Positions 45,710 to 54,549 of a stretch of DNA of 64,000 nt are shown here, one piece after another; within the stretch, counting starts at the first letter, position 1, and each line of letters opens with the position of its first letter. A program made the position numbers and the translations under genes. This DNA is from Brassicibacter mesophilus. GTDB lineage: Bacteria; Bacillota; Clostridia; Tissierellales; Proteiniboraceae. Below the pieces are notes generated by a model, which worked only from the letters and a program-made list of their open reading frames with translations, did not search any database and was not told the DNA's origin. The stretch is taken from contig NZ_JBNPXI010000021.1 in the NCBI RefSeq assembly GCF_050433385.1, forward strand, positions 26,905-90,904, in the 5' to 3' direction.

Positions 45710-46705
45710 TTAAAAATGTATCTTTTTTTTACTGTCTGTTTGTAAATAATCTTCAATATAGTTTATAAACTGTTTCGCACGTACACTGTTGGTATGATTA
45801 GAATGAATAAATTCATATCCATTATTAGTAATACGTTCTCTTTCTACATCATTTTCAATATAATATATGGCTTTTTCATAAAAATCATCTTCATCACAGG
45901 CAACAAAATTTACTCCATCCTCAAACCCAAGATCTAATATTTCTTTGTTTGGATGGGCTAATAATAATGTTTTACATCCCGGAGCTTCAAAGAACTTTGC
46001 AACAGCATATTCGAATTCCCCTCCACAAGTAAAAAAAATCTTTGACTGATTTAATTTCATTGCGTATTTTTCATTCACTATAGGTTTTTTAGACGAAGGT
46101 GTTAGATGGCCAGGATGAGGGATGAATTCAAACCCTTTTTCGTTTTTCATTTTGTTTAAAACTGCTTCTCTAAACTTATAACGTCCTTTAAAAGTACGGC
46201 TTTTAGGATGATACTTTGAATCTTCAATATATACAAGACCCATTAAAAGAAAATCTATAGTTTTATCTATCTTCCAATCCTTAATAATGTTAGGATTTAT
46301 TGAAAACGGTATCCATCTAAGCTCATTCTTATACTGAGGAAATACCTTCAAAAAAGGCTTTCTTGATACAGAAAAAATCAAATCAATTTTATTATCTTCA
46401 AAGTATCTTATTCTGTCTTCTTCAATCCAATGTATATCAATTACAAAACATCCTTTTGGTATATCTACCTTTTCTAAACCTGTTATTTTTGGAGCCCATG
46501 TATAATCCCATGCGAAATCATAGTGCAATATGAAATCAGGTTTAAATCTAATTTTTTTTAAGATATCACATATATCACCTTCATCGTTCCAATACTCTAT
46601 ATCGGCAAACTCTTCCAAAGCTTCAATCATATCATATTTATGTTTATGCTTTGGATACTTCTCAGCAAACTTTTTTATTATTATTAAAATTTTTAATCTT
46701 TCCAT
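45710..46705 (-). CDS. CgeB-like glycosyltransferase
   Basis: 331 residues, paralog of the gene at 28225. It shares FKPDFILHYD, KGCFVIDIHW, FIPHPGHLTPSS, FEAPGCKTLLLAHP and GFEDGVNFVACDEDDFYEKA, and the tail HTNSVRAKQFINYI. Good GGAGG ribosome site. GT-B fold, cytosolic, probable role in spore-surface glycosylation by analogy with CgeB. A sigma-K-type site lies about 140 bases upstream. Confidence 0.82.
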   Translation of the reverse strand: MERLKILIIIKKFAEKYPKHKHKYDMIEALEEFADIEYWNDEGDICDILKKIRFKPDFILHYDFAWDYTWAPKITGLEKVDIPKGCFVIDIHWIEEDRIRYFEDNKIDLIFSVSRKPFLKVFPQYKNELRWIPFSINPNIIKDWKIDKTIDFLLMGLVYIEDSKYHPKSRTFKGRYKFREAVLNKMKNEKGFEFIPHPGHLTPSSKKPIVNEKYAMKLNQSKIFFTCGGEFEYAVAKFFEAPGCKTLLLAHPNKEILDLGFEDGVNFVACDEDDFYEKAIYYIENDVERERITNNGYEFIHSNHTNSVRAKQFINYIEDYLQTDSKKKIHF

Positions 46706-46839
46706 ACTATTCCTCCATTTTTATCTATCAGGTATTGACAGTCCCTTACAATTAACTCTATTCATAATAAAAGCTGAATATTTTGCATAAGTGAACTCTT
46801 ACCTATTTATACATGCATATCTAGGCTATTCTACTACTA

Positions 46840-46869
46840 TAAAATATGCATACATAGCTTTAGTGTTAC
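46840..46869 (-). promoter_or_regulatory. Sigma-K-type promoter before the 45710-46705 gene
   Basis: GTAAC, 16 bases, CATATTTTA on the minus strand. Confidence 0.55.
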
Positions 46870-46939
46870 TAATTGTAATAAATCTACGTGTACTTTTGCT
46901 TCATATCTATCTATATGTGATTTATATTTAGCAGTAAAA

Positions 46940-46970
46940 ATCACAAAAATGATTTAAATAATATATATTG
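46940..46970 (+). promoter_or_regulatory. Weak sigma-K-like site before the 47062 glycosyltransferase
   Basis: ATCAC, then 17 bases, then TATATATTG on the plus strand. The -10 lacks the leading C of CATA, so it is a partial match. Confidence 0.35.
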
Positions 46971-47061
46971 TAATAAGAAGGGTATAACTTATATCTACTT
47001 TTTTGTGATTGATTTAAAACTACCTTCTCTTATAAATTTTCCTAAGGAGGTTATTAAACTT

Positions 47062-47952
47062 ATGTATGAAGAAAAAATAACCATAGTAAGATGTAAAAAG
47101 TATTCACTAGATTCTAATGTTAAAAATAACACCTCTGTTTCTAAGCAAGATTCTAATAAATTAGTTAACCCTGTAAACAAATCTTTATCTGATCTAATTA
47201 AGAAAAAAAGGAGAAAAAAAATGGATGATAAAGTTCAACTTTACAAAAATATCCACCCAACAAGTGTCTCAATAATTACTGCAACTAGAAAACCAAAATA
47301 TATAGACAATGTATTTGAGAATTATGAAAGACAAAATTATGATAATAAGGAATTGATTATTGTTTTAAACAATAACAGTATAGATATAGAAGAATGGGAA
47401 AAAAAAGCCAGCCAATATAATTATGTAAAAGTTTTCCAGCTTGATGAATCAAAAAACCTGTCCGAATGTTTGAATTTTGGTATAGAGCATACAAAGTATG
47501 AAATTATAGCAAAATTTGATGATGACGATTATTATGGTCCAAATTACTTAAAGGACTCTATAAAGGCTTTTAAAAACAAATATGCTGGTATTGTAGGTAA
47601 AGCAAAAATATATATTTATTTTGAAGACAGTAAAATATTGGCAATAAGAAATGATGGTCGTAAAGAAAATCACTATGTAACAGTCATAGCTGATGCAACT
47701 ATGTTAATTAGAAGAGAGGTATTAGATATTGTAAAATTTGATGAGAATATTGAAAACAGCGTAGGAATTAAATTTTGTAAGGATTGCAAAAAACATGGTA
47801 TCAGAACATATGCAACAGATAGGAAAAATTTCGTTGCTCGCCGTCATGAATGTATGGATGACCATATGTGGTTAATCCAAAAGCAAGAACTACTAAATCA
47901 ATGCTTAATTATTTCAGAAACCGAAGACTTTACTGAAATTGTAAATTCTTAA
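47062..47952 (+). CDS. Small GT2-like glycosyltransferase with N-terminal PVNK tag
   Basis: 296 residues from the ATG at 47062, 11 bases after AAGGAGG. A longer GTG frame exists but places the ribosome site inside the gene. The tag NPVNKS (36-41) is followed by SLSDLIKKKRRKK. The core begins near 68, DDDDYYGP at 153-160, and LSECLNFG precedes it. The end has DDHMWLIQ in place of HTWKI. A separate, well-spaced ATG at 47221 would remove the tag; conservation of the tag argues against it. Confidence 0.84.
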   Translation: MYEEKITIVRCKKYSLDSNVKNNTSVSKQDSNKLVNPVNKSLSDLIKKKRRKKMDDKVQLYKNIHPTSVSIITATRKPKYIDNVFENYERQNYDNKELIIVLNNNSIDIEEWEKKASQYNYVKVFQLDESKNLSECLNFGIEHTKYEIIAKFDDDDYYGPNYLKDSIKAFKNKYAGIVGKAKIYIYFEDSKILAIRNDGRKENHYVTVIADATMLIRREVLDIVKFDENIENSVGIKFCKDCKKHGIRTYATDRKNFVARRHECMDDHMWLIQKQELLNQCLIISETEDFTEIVNS

Positions 47953-47974
47953 TATCATATAATCAAAACCAAAA

Positions 47975-48009
47975 GTATGACTTTCATAATATACTATTAA
48001 AAGTCATAC
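47975..48009. terminator. Convergent terminator
   Basis: GTATGACTTT (47975-47984) and AAAGTCATAC (48000-48009), with A and T runs outside, between convergent genes. Confidence 0.75.
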
Positions 48010-48042
48010 CTTTTCTTCTTTTAGTCAACTATTACACGCAGC

Positions 48043-49041
48043 TTATAAATTTTGAATAAGAGCTACTAAATCATTAACTATTTGATTACTTTTCAACTCA
48101 TAATTATTGTCTATCTTATTCATTATTATATTGACTTCCTCCTGCATCTTATTTATATCCCAAATCTCACTCATATTTATTTGAGGAACATATATTGAAT
48201 TAGAATTTTTCTTGATAATTAGTAGTTTTTCTGAAACACCAAGTTTTTTTTGACATAAAAGCTGCTTCTCTCTTATAAATATATACTCTCCAAAAAGTTT
48301 CTTTGCTTCATCTGATAACTCCTTACTTTTAAATATAGATTTAATAAGACTAAAAAGCTCTACTACTTTAGGAGAATTATCTTTAAGCAATTTGCTGTCA
48401 AATGGATTATTCATAAAGAAAAATACAGGTATCTGCTGTACTAGCTCCAAACCATTGTCAGCCAAAGTATTTTTAACATATTTAAAATCTCTAATGGTAA
48501 CATGATTAGATTCACTTTTAGTATTAATCATAGAGATTGGATCATATAAGATACAAAATCCTTCTGCTTTCAAGCATCTAGTAAAATTTCTAATAGTAGA
48601 TTTATATTTTTCTTCATCTGTAATATGCAGTAAAACATCTGCAGCAAAAACTAAATCATAGCTATTTCCTTTATAGTAAGCTTCATCACAAATATCTCCT
48701 TTGATGAAGCTATATTTTTCATACTGTTTTTTCAACTCTACTACTGATTTTTCTGCTATATCAATACCAGTATAGTTATTTGCATCATGCATTTGAAAAT
48801 ATCGAGTAAAGATTCCTGTTCCAGGTCCTAACTCAAGAATATCTGCTTTATTTATATTCAAATCTAATCTTTCAATAATATAATCTAAAATTTCAAATCT
48901 CATTCTATACATAAAACGATTATAAATTTTTCCTAAACCCAGATATCCTACTCCTTCAATATTAAATTTTTTATTAAGTCTATCGTTCCAATAAGCTTCA
49001 TAATCAAAGCCTTTGCTTTCTTCACTACTTACCATAGTCAT
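48043..49041 (-). CDS. SAM-dependent methyltransferase
   Basis: About 332 residues. Motif I is ILELGPGTGIFTRY, followed by YTGIDIAEKSV and DLVFAADVLLHI, a class I methyltransferase. The C-terminal 130 residues have no clear family. AAGGAAG is close to two ATGs (49041 and 49035), so the start is uncertain by two codons. It follows the GT4 gene after 36 bases on the same strand and is likely co-transcribed, suggesting O-methylation of a glycan or lipid carrier. Confidence 0.82.
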   Translation of the reverse strand: MTMVSSEESKGFDYEAYWNDRLNKKFNIEGVGYLGLGKIYNRFMYRMRFEILDYIIERLDLNINKADILELGPGTGIFTRYFQMHDANNYTGIDIAEKSVVELKKQYEKYSFIKGDICDEAYYKGNSYDLVFAADVLLHITDEEKYKSTIRNFTRCLKAEGFCILYDPISMINTKSESNHVTIRDFKYVKNTLADNGLELVQQIPVFFFMNNPFDSKLLKDNSPKVVELFSLIKSIFKSKELSDEAKKLFGEYIFIREKQLLCQKKLGVSEKLLIIKKNSNSIYVPQINMSEIWDINKMQEEVNIIMNKIDNNYELKSNQIVNDLVALIQNL

Positions 49042-49077
49042 ACACTTCCTTTTATTCTTTAATAACATCTACTAACT

Positions 49078-50088
49078 TTAATCATTTTCTACAGTTTTTA
49101 ATTCTTCATCAATAATAGACTTCCATTGGATTAATAATTTGTTCTTATCAAATTTTTGAAAAGCATATTCCTTCACATGCTTCATATACTCATTTCTTTC
49201 TTCTTCTGTAAGTTTTCTGATGAAGTCAGCTGCATCCTTTGTTTCTTCGAAAATATACTTTGAAGGATATATTCCTTTAGCAGCTTCCCAATTCAGTATA
49301 ATTGGAATGCTTCCTGATGCCATTCCTTCAGCAGAAGCAAGATGAAAGCTTTCGATATCACTAGTTGACAAGATAAAACCTATTTTCCTATACCAGTTAG
49401 AAACATCAGTCCCCCAAGATTCAAATACCACCGAATTCTTCCATTCACTGCTGTCGATCCTATTTTTAATTGCTGCGAAATATTGAGCTTCTTTCTGGTC
49501 ATTTTTCATCCAAGGATATTCAATATAGTCTTTACCTTTAATAAAAAGTTTATATCTTCTATCATGTTCCCAAAGTTCTTCAAATATATCTAGTGCTCTG
49601 TCTATTCGCTTAAGCTTAGGACAATATCCTAGTATCCCTAAATGATATTTTGAATCATCAAATTTTTCTTTGTCTAAGGCTTTAGTGTCTACCAGATTAT
49701 GAATCATCATGAACTTACTTATATCTGCTTTTGTTTTTTTTCTGAACATTTCTACCCAATATTGTGAAACAGCTATTATCTTATTAACGTTTTGTAGAAT
49801 TATTTTTTCTGGATAGACCTTGTTTACTTCAAACCTATGCATTCTGATTATTAAAACCTGATTCTTTTTCTTGTACTTTGAATACCATACTGAATTCCCT
49901 AACCCCCACTCACATATTATTACATCCGCCCATTTTAAAAGCTCTTTGCTCTGTTCCTCATCATGTATATTATGCGATAGCCATTTGTCTATCTTCACTT
50001 CGTACTCATCTAAGTTCTGAAAATAAGCAGTTATATGCTCAAGGAAATTAAAATTATGAGCCACAAACAGTAGTTTTATTTTTTTCAT
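49078..50088 (-). CDS. GT4-type glycosyltransferase
   Basis: 336 residues, GT-B fold. The acceptor half includes CEWGLGNSVWYSKYK, and the donor half LGILGYCPKLKRIDRALDI with the C-terminal E-x7-E-type motif in IESFHLASAEGMASG. The start is either GTG (50094) or ATG (50088). It forms a small operon with the methyltransferase. Donor unknown. Confidence 0.83.
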   Translation of the reverse strand: MKKIKLLFVAHNFNFLEHITAYFQNLDEYEVKIDKWLSHNIHDEEQSKELLKWADVIICEWGLGNSVWYSKYKKKNQVLIIRMHRFEVNKVYPEKIILQNVNKIIAVSQYWVEMFRKKTKADISKFMMIHNLVDTKALDKEKFDDSKYHLGILGYCPKLKRIDRALDIFEELWEHDRRYKLFIKGKDYIEYPWMKNDQKEAQYFAAIKNRIDSSEWKNSVVFESWGTDVSNWYRKIGFILSTSDIESFHLASAEGMASGSIPIILNWEAAKGIYPSKYIFEETKDAADFIRKLTEEERNEYMKHVKEYAFQKFDKNKLLIQWKSIIDEELKTVEND

Positions 50089-50660
50089 AGCCACTTCACC
50101 TCGTAAACATTTTATTTATACTTTATTTGTGTTCCTAAAGAAAAGTATTTTTGATTTTCCTGCCTTTGTATTAGTTCTGATTATATAGACAAAAAATCTC
50201 TTTTCATAAATATGTTTCATTTTTTACAGTATTCTTTTATAAATGAACCAAAATAACTGAATAACCAGTTGTCTAATTCATTATACGAAGAATAATCTGA
50301 ATCGTGATTATTTCTATTAGTGACATAAGGTTTCATAACTGTATTGCTCACCAAATGAAAATAGTAATAATACTCTATTCAGTCCAAAGGAGACTTATTT
50401 TAGAAAATATCCGTATTGTAACAACAAAGGATATACAGCATATATTAAACTAGAAACAGACTAGAAGTTAATATTTCTAGAACAAATAGTAAATCTACTA
50501 ATGATTATCCTCAGAACTTAAATATACTTGTATACGTAAAAAACAATTGAATTCTACATAACCCAAATACATCAATTCATTTTTTACATTTCATTAAAGT
50601 AAAAAATATCTTATCAATTTTAAATTTTTAACTATTATTAAAAGTTCTGGAGGTATAACA
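50089..50660. other. Long intergenic stretch with possible gene remnants
   Basis: About 570 bases without a firm gene. It holds a 39-codon minus-strand frame (50217-50336) and an open 41-codon plus-strand stretch ending at 50464 without a start codon; both look protein-like in composition. The capE promoter must also lie here, but I found no AC-N16-CATA match. Confidence 0.5.
50217..50336 (-). CDS. Tiny hypothetical ORF, possibly a gene remnant
   Basis: 39 codons from ATG at 50336 to TGA at 50217, with the aromatic and charged segment ELDNWLFSYFGSFIKEY. The ribosome site (GGTGAG, about ten bases away) is weak. The same frame is open for a further 13 codons upstream, which fits the C-terminal piece of a decayed gene. 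Confidence 0.3.
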   Translation of the reverse strand: MKPYVTNRNNHDSDYSSYNELDNWLFSYFGSFIKEYCKK

Positions 50661-51680
50661 ATGTTTAAAAATAAAACTCTGCTCATTTCAGGAGGGACTG
50701 GTTCTTTCGGAAATGCAGTATTAAATAGATTTCTCGACACAGATATAAAAGAGATCAGAATTTTCAGTAGAGATGAGAAAAAACAAGATGACATGAGACA
50801 TAAGTATAACAACGATAAATTAAAATTTTATGTTGGAGATGTAAGAGATTATAAAAGTGTTTATTTTGCAATGAAAGAAGTTGATTATGTTTTCCATGCT
50901 GCTGCATTAAAACAAGTCCCTTCATGTGAATTTTACCCAATAGAAGCAGTCAAAACAAATATTCTAGGTGCTGAAAATGTGTTCAATGCTGCTATTGCAA
51001 ACAATGTCAAAAAGGTGATAGCACTTAGTACTGATAAAGCAGTCTATCCAATAAACGCTATGGGAATCTCCAAAGCAATGATGGAAAAGATAATGGTTTC
51101 AAAATCAAGAACATTATCAGAAAGTGAAACAATATTATGCTGTACTCGTTATGGAAATGTAATGGCATCCAGAGGTTCTGTAATACCTCTGTTTGTTGAG
51201 CAAATCAAAAATGGTGAATCACTTACTGTAACAGACCCTAACATGACTAGGTTTTTAATGTCCTTAAATGAAGCTGTTGATTTAGTTCTATATGCTTATA
51301 AAACCGCTGAACAGGGAGACATTTTAGTTCAAAAATCTCCTGCATCAACAATAATAGATCTTGCATCTGCACTAATACAATTATTCAATTCGGACGCTAA
51401 AATCAAAATAATTGGAACACGTCACGGTGAAAAACTGTATGAAACTCTGGTAACCAGAGAAGAAATGATAAAAGCAAAAGATGAAAGCAGATATTTCCGA
51501 ATAAAAGCAGATAGTAGGGATTTGAACTACAACAAATACTTTGTCATGGGTGAATCTAAGATATCTACTCAAGAGGATTATAATTCTCATAATACAAGAA
51601 GGTTAGATATTGAAGAAGTAAAAGAAAAGCTATTAGAGCTTGATTTTATTCAAGAAGAGCTCAATCACAGACAAAAATGA
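50661..51680 (+). CDS. capE: UDP-GlcNAc 4,6-dehydratase/5-epimerase (CapE/FnlA-like)
   Basis: 339 residues of the FlaA1/CapE SDR family. The NAD motif GGTGSFG is at 11-17. The catalytic region is STDKAVYPINAMGISK, with Met in place of the Tyr of YxxxK, as is normal in this family. It is the first enzyme of the UDP-N-acetyl-L-fucosamine route, acting on UDP-GlcNAc. The next two genes are the expected reductase and 2-epimerase. GGAGG site present. Confidence 0.88.
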   Translation: MFKNKTLLISGGTGSFGNAVLNRFLDTDIKEIRIFSRDEKKQDDMRHKYNNDKLKFYVGDVRDYKSVYFAMKEVDYVFHAAALKQVPSCEFYPIEAVKTNILGAENVFNAAIANNVKKVIALSTDKAVYPINAMGISKAMMEKIMVSKSRTLSESETILCCTRYGNVMASRGSVIPLFVEQIKNGESLTVTDPNMTRFLMSLNEAVDLVLYAYKTAEQGDILVQKSPASTIIDLASALIQLFNSDAKIKIIGTRHGEKLYETLVTREEMIKAKDESRYFRIKADSRDLNYNKYFVMGESKISTQEDYNSHNTRRLDIEEVKEKLLELDFIQEELNHRQK

Positions 51681-51713
51681 ATTTATTCTTATTTTATATA
51701 AGGTGTTGATAAT

Positions 51714-52835
51714 ATGTTAAAAGTAATGACTATCGTTGGAACTCGTCCAGAAATAATCAAACTTAGTCGTGTCATATATGAACTTGACAGGTGTACAAAT
51801 CACACTCTTGTACATTCAGGTCAAAACTATGATTATGAACTAAACGAAATTTTTTTTCAACAAATGAATATAAGAAAGCCAGATTATTTCCTTAATATTA
51901 CTAACACCAATACTGCTGAAGCTATAGGTGATGTAATTATTAAAGCTGATAAAGTAATGGCAACAGAAAATCCAGATGCACTATTAATATATGGGGACAC
52001 AAATACATGCCTATCAGTAATACCTGCAAAGCGTAGGAAAATACCAATATTTCATATGGAAGCTGGAAACAGGTGCTTTGATCAACGTGTTCCTGAAGAA
52101 CTTAACAGAGTAATCGTTGATCATTTAAGTGATATCAATATGCCTTTGACTGAGCATGCACGCCGATATCTAATTAACGAGGGTATAAAGCCAGAAGCCA
52201 TAATAAAAATCGGTTCAACCATGAAAGAAATATTTCAGTTTCATATGGAGAAGATTAACAATTCAGATGTGCTTACTAGCTTAAAGCTAGAAGAAATGAA
52301 ATATTTTGTTGTAAGTGCTCATCGTGAAGAAAATGTAGACTCTGAAATTAACTTTATAGATTTACTTGATACTTTAAATAAGATTGCAGAAACATATAAT
52401 AAAAGAATTATAGTATCCACACATCCAAGGACAAGAAAAAAGCTTAATAAAACATCTAAAAACCTTGATACTAGAATTGAATTCATGAAACCCCTTGGCT
52501 TCATTGATTATGTCAAGCTACAAATGAAAGCTTTTTGTGTTATTTCGGATAGCGGCTCATTAACTGAGGAAGCTTCTATTTTAAATTTTCCTGCTATCAC
52601 GATTCGCCAAGCACATGAAAGACCAGAAGGCATGGATGAAGGTACTTTAATTATGAGTGGACTCAAATGTGAAAGAGTATTGCAGTCAATTGATATAGTT
52701 ACTAAGCAGCACAATTCTAATAACAGAAATTTTAAAGTGGTTACTGATTATGATACTGATAATGTCTCCAAAAAAGTGGTACGCATTATAATGAGTTATG
52801 CTGATTATATTAATAGAACTGTTTGGTATAAGTAA
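51714..52835 (+). CDS. capG: UDP-N-acetyl-sugar 2-epimerase (CapG/FnlC-like)
   Basis: 373 residues, WecB fold. VGTRPEIIKLSR at the N-terminus, IFHMEAGNRCFDQRVPEELNR in the centre and SDSGSLTEEA near the C-terminus. The GNRCFDQRVPEE version, instead of GLRS, marks the CapG/FnlC/WbjD group, which makes UDP-L-FucNAc from the talo epimer. Its flanking genes are capE and an RmlD-like reductase. The ribosome site is AAGGTG. Confidence 0.87.
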   Translation: MLKVMTIVGTRPEIIKLSRVIYELDRCTNHTLVHSGQNYDYELNEIFFQQMNIRKPDYFLNITNTNTAEAIGDVIIKADKVMATENPDALLIYGDTNTCLSVIPAKRRKIPIFHMEAGNRCFDQRVPEELNRVIVDHLSDINMPLTEHARRYLINEGIKPEAIIKIGSTMKEIFQFHMEKINNSDVLTSLKLEEMKYFVVSAHREENVDSEINFIDLLDTLNKIAETYNKRIIVSTHPRTRKKLNKTSKNLDTRIEFMKPLGFIDYVKLQMKAFCVISDSGSLTEEASILNFPAITIRQAHERPEGMDEGTLIMSGLKCERVLQSIDIVTKQHNSNNRNFKVVTDYDTDNVSKKVVRIIMSYADYINRTVWYK

Positions 52836-52890
52836 TAAAATCATTGTTATATAATATTAAACCTTAAATTTCATAGAGGTGATAATTGAA

Positions 52891-53754
52891 ATGAAAAGAA
52901 TATTAGTTCTTGGTTCAACAGGTATGGCAGGACATGTAATTACAACATATTTGGAAAAGAATCCAAAACTTGAAATATACAATTTATCTCATACTAGAAA
53001 ATTGAATAACAAAAGCATCATTATGGACGTCATGAATATAGAAGAATTAAATAAATATCTAAATAAAATTAAAGTTGATTTCATAATAAATTGCATTGGC
53101 ATCTTAAACAAATATGCAGAAATGTATATGGACAAAGCAGCGTTTTTAAATGGATATTTACCTCATTTTCTAGAATATAAATATAAAAATTCAGATACAA
53201 GAATTATTCACTTAAGCACCGATTGTGTATTTTCTGGTAAGGATGGCAATTACACCGAAAATTCTTTTAGGGATGGAGACAGCTTTTATGATAGAACAAA
53301 AACTGTTGGAGAAATCATTAATAATAAGGACATAACATTCAGAACTTCAATAATAGGTCCTGATATGAATCCTGATGGAATAGGATTATTTAATTGGTAT
53401 ATGAGAAATAAAGGAGAAATCAACGGATATGTGAACGCTATCTGGACTGGGGTTACTACCATAGAACTGGCTAAAGCTATAGAATGTGCTATTTTTTCAG
53501 ATTTGACAGGATTATATCATTTAGTATCAGATACCAGTATTAATAAATATGAGTTACTAAGCTTATTTAGCCTTATTTTTAGTCGCAAAGACTTGATAAT
53601 AAATGAATGTGAAGATATCCGTGTTAATAAAAGTTTAATTAATACAAGAACTGATTTTTCTCATCGAGTGCCGACTTATTACCAAATGATAAATGAAATG
53701 AAAAAATGGATAGATGAAAACAAGATGCTCTATCCACATTATATAATCAATTAA
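52891..53754 (+). CDS. RmlD-like nucleotide-sugar reductase (FnlB/WbjC/CapF-type role)
   Basis: 287 residues from the ATG at 52891; GAGGTG lies 11 bases upstream. The NAD motif is GSTGMAGHV, and the catalytic YxxxK is in YDRTK. LSTDCVFSG is the classic RmlD signature. In context it should reduce the 4-keto intermediate produced by CapE. It lacks the cupin domain of CapF. The last of three sugar genes before the tandem glycosyltransferases. Confidence 0.83.
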   Translation: MKRILVLGSTGMAGHVITTYLEKNPKLEIYNLSHTRKLNNKSIIMDVMNIEELNKYLNKIKVDFIINCIGILNKYAEMYMDKAAFLNGYLPHFLEYKYKNSDTRIIHLSTDCVFSGKDGNYTENSFRDGDSFYDRTKTVGEIINNKDITFRTSIIGPDMNPDGIGLFNWYMRNKGEINGYVNAIWTGVTTIELAKAIECAIFSDLTGLYHLVSDTSINKYELLSLFSLIFSRKDLIINECEDIRVNKSLINTRTDFSHRVPTYYQMINEMKKWIDENKMLYPHYIIN

Positions 53755-53797
53755 ATATCTGATTAATTCAATGTAATCCAAAATTAGAGGTGAGAAA

Positions 53798-54538
53798 ATG
53801 TCACAAAATAATAAAAAAATAATTATAAGCTCGAGTATATGTAATACTGATAAGGAGTGGCTAGCTCAGCGTATTTCAATATTTATGAGATACACCTTAC
53901 AAAGCCTAAAGAATCAAACAAATCAAAATTTTTTAGCCTTGATTGTATATGATACTAAATCAAAAGAAATAATTGAAAGCACTCTTGCAAAAAATAAAGT
54001 ACTATCAGAAAATATACGATTTGTCACTCCTATCGAACACTATAATCAGATTTTAGAAAGTACTAAAGGATATGATTATCTATACCTAGTACGGTTAGAC
54101 AGTGATGACATGTATCATAAATCATTTGTTCAGCAACTACATGATTATAATCCTAAAGACGATACTCAAATATTAATTTGCCAAAAAGGATATATATATG
54201 ATTCAGTAAATAATCGCCTGGCAAAATACTTTCACTTTTCTCCTCAATTTTATACTCTAATATATAAAGTAGAAGACTATATACATGGAAAAAGACATGA
54301 TTTAGGTGGTAGTCATGGTGGTGCTATAAAGCTTAATCATGAGATCTTAGAAGAGCCTAATTATATAAACCATGCACACTCAAATAATACTGCTATTAAA
54401 TTTCCAAAAGCTAATCCGAAGGTTAATAGAGATATATGGATTGACAATGAAGATTCAGGACCCTCACGCCCACAGTTGATTGGAAACATATATGAAGACA
54501 AAGAAGAAACGTCAAAAATCTTAGAAGAATTTTTTTAA
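53798..54538 (+). CDS. Second-family glycosyltransferase, tandem copy 1
   Basis: 246 residues. WLAQRISIFMRYTLQSLKNQ near the start, RLDSDDMYHKSF with the DSDD motif, then QILICQKGYIYDS, RLAKYFHFSPQFYT and KRHDLGGSHGG. It is related to the tagged gene at 33974 but has no N-terminal extension. A good GAGGTG site precedes it. First of three tandem copies placed directly after the FucNAc-type sugar genes, so it may use that sugar. Confidence 0.82.
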   Translation: MSQNNKKIIISSSICNTDKEWLAQRISIFMRYTLQSLKNQTNQNFLALIVYDTKSKEIIESTLAKNKVLSENIRFVTPIEHYNQILESTKGYDYLYLVRLDSDDMYHKSFVQQLHDYNPKDDTQILICQKGYIYDSVNNRLAKYFHFSPQFYTLIYKVEDYIHGKRHDLGGSHGGAIKLNHEILEEPNYINHAHSNNTAIKFPKANPKVNRDIWIDNEDSGPSRPQLIGNIYEDKEETSKILEEFF

Positions 54539-54549
54539 GAGGTGAAAAT

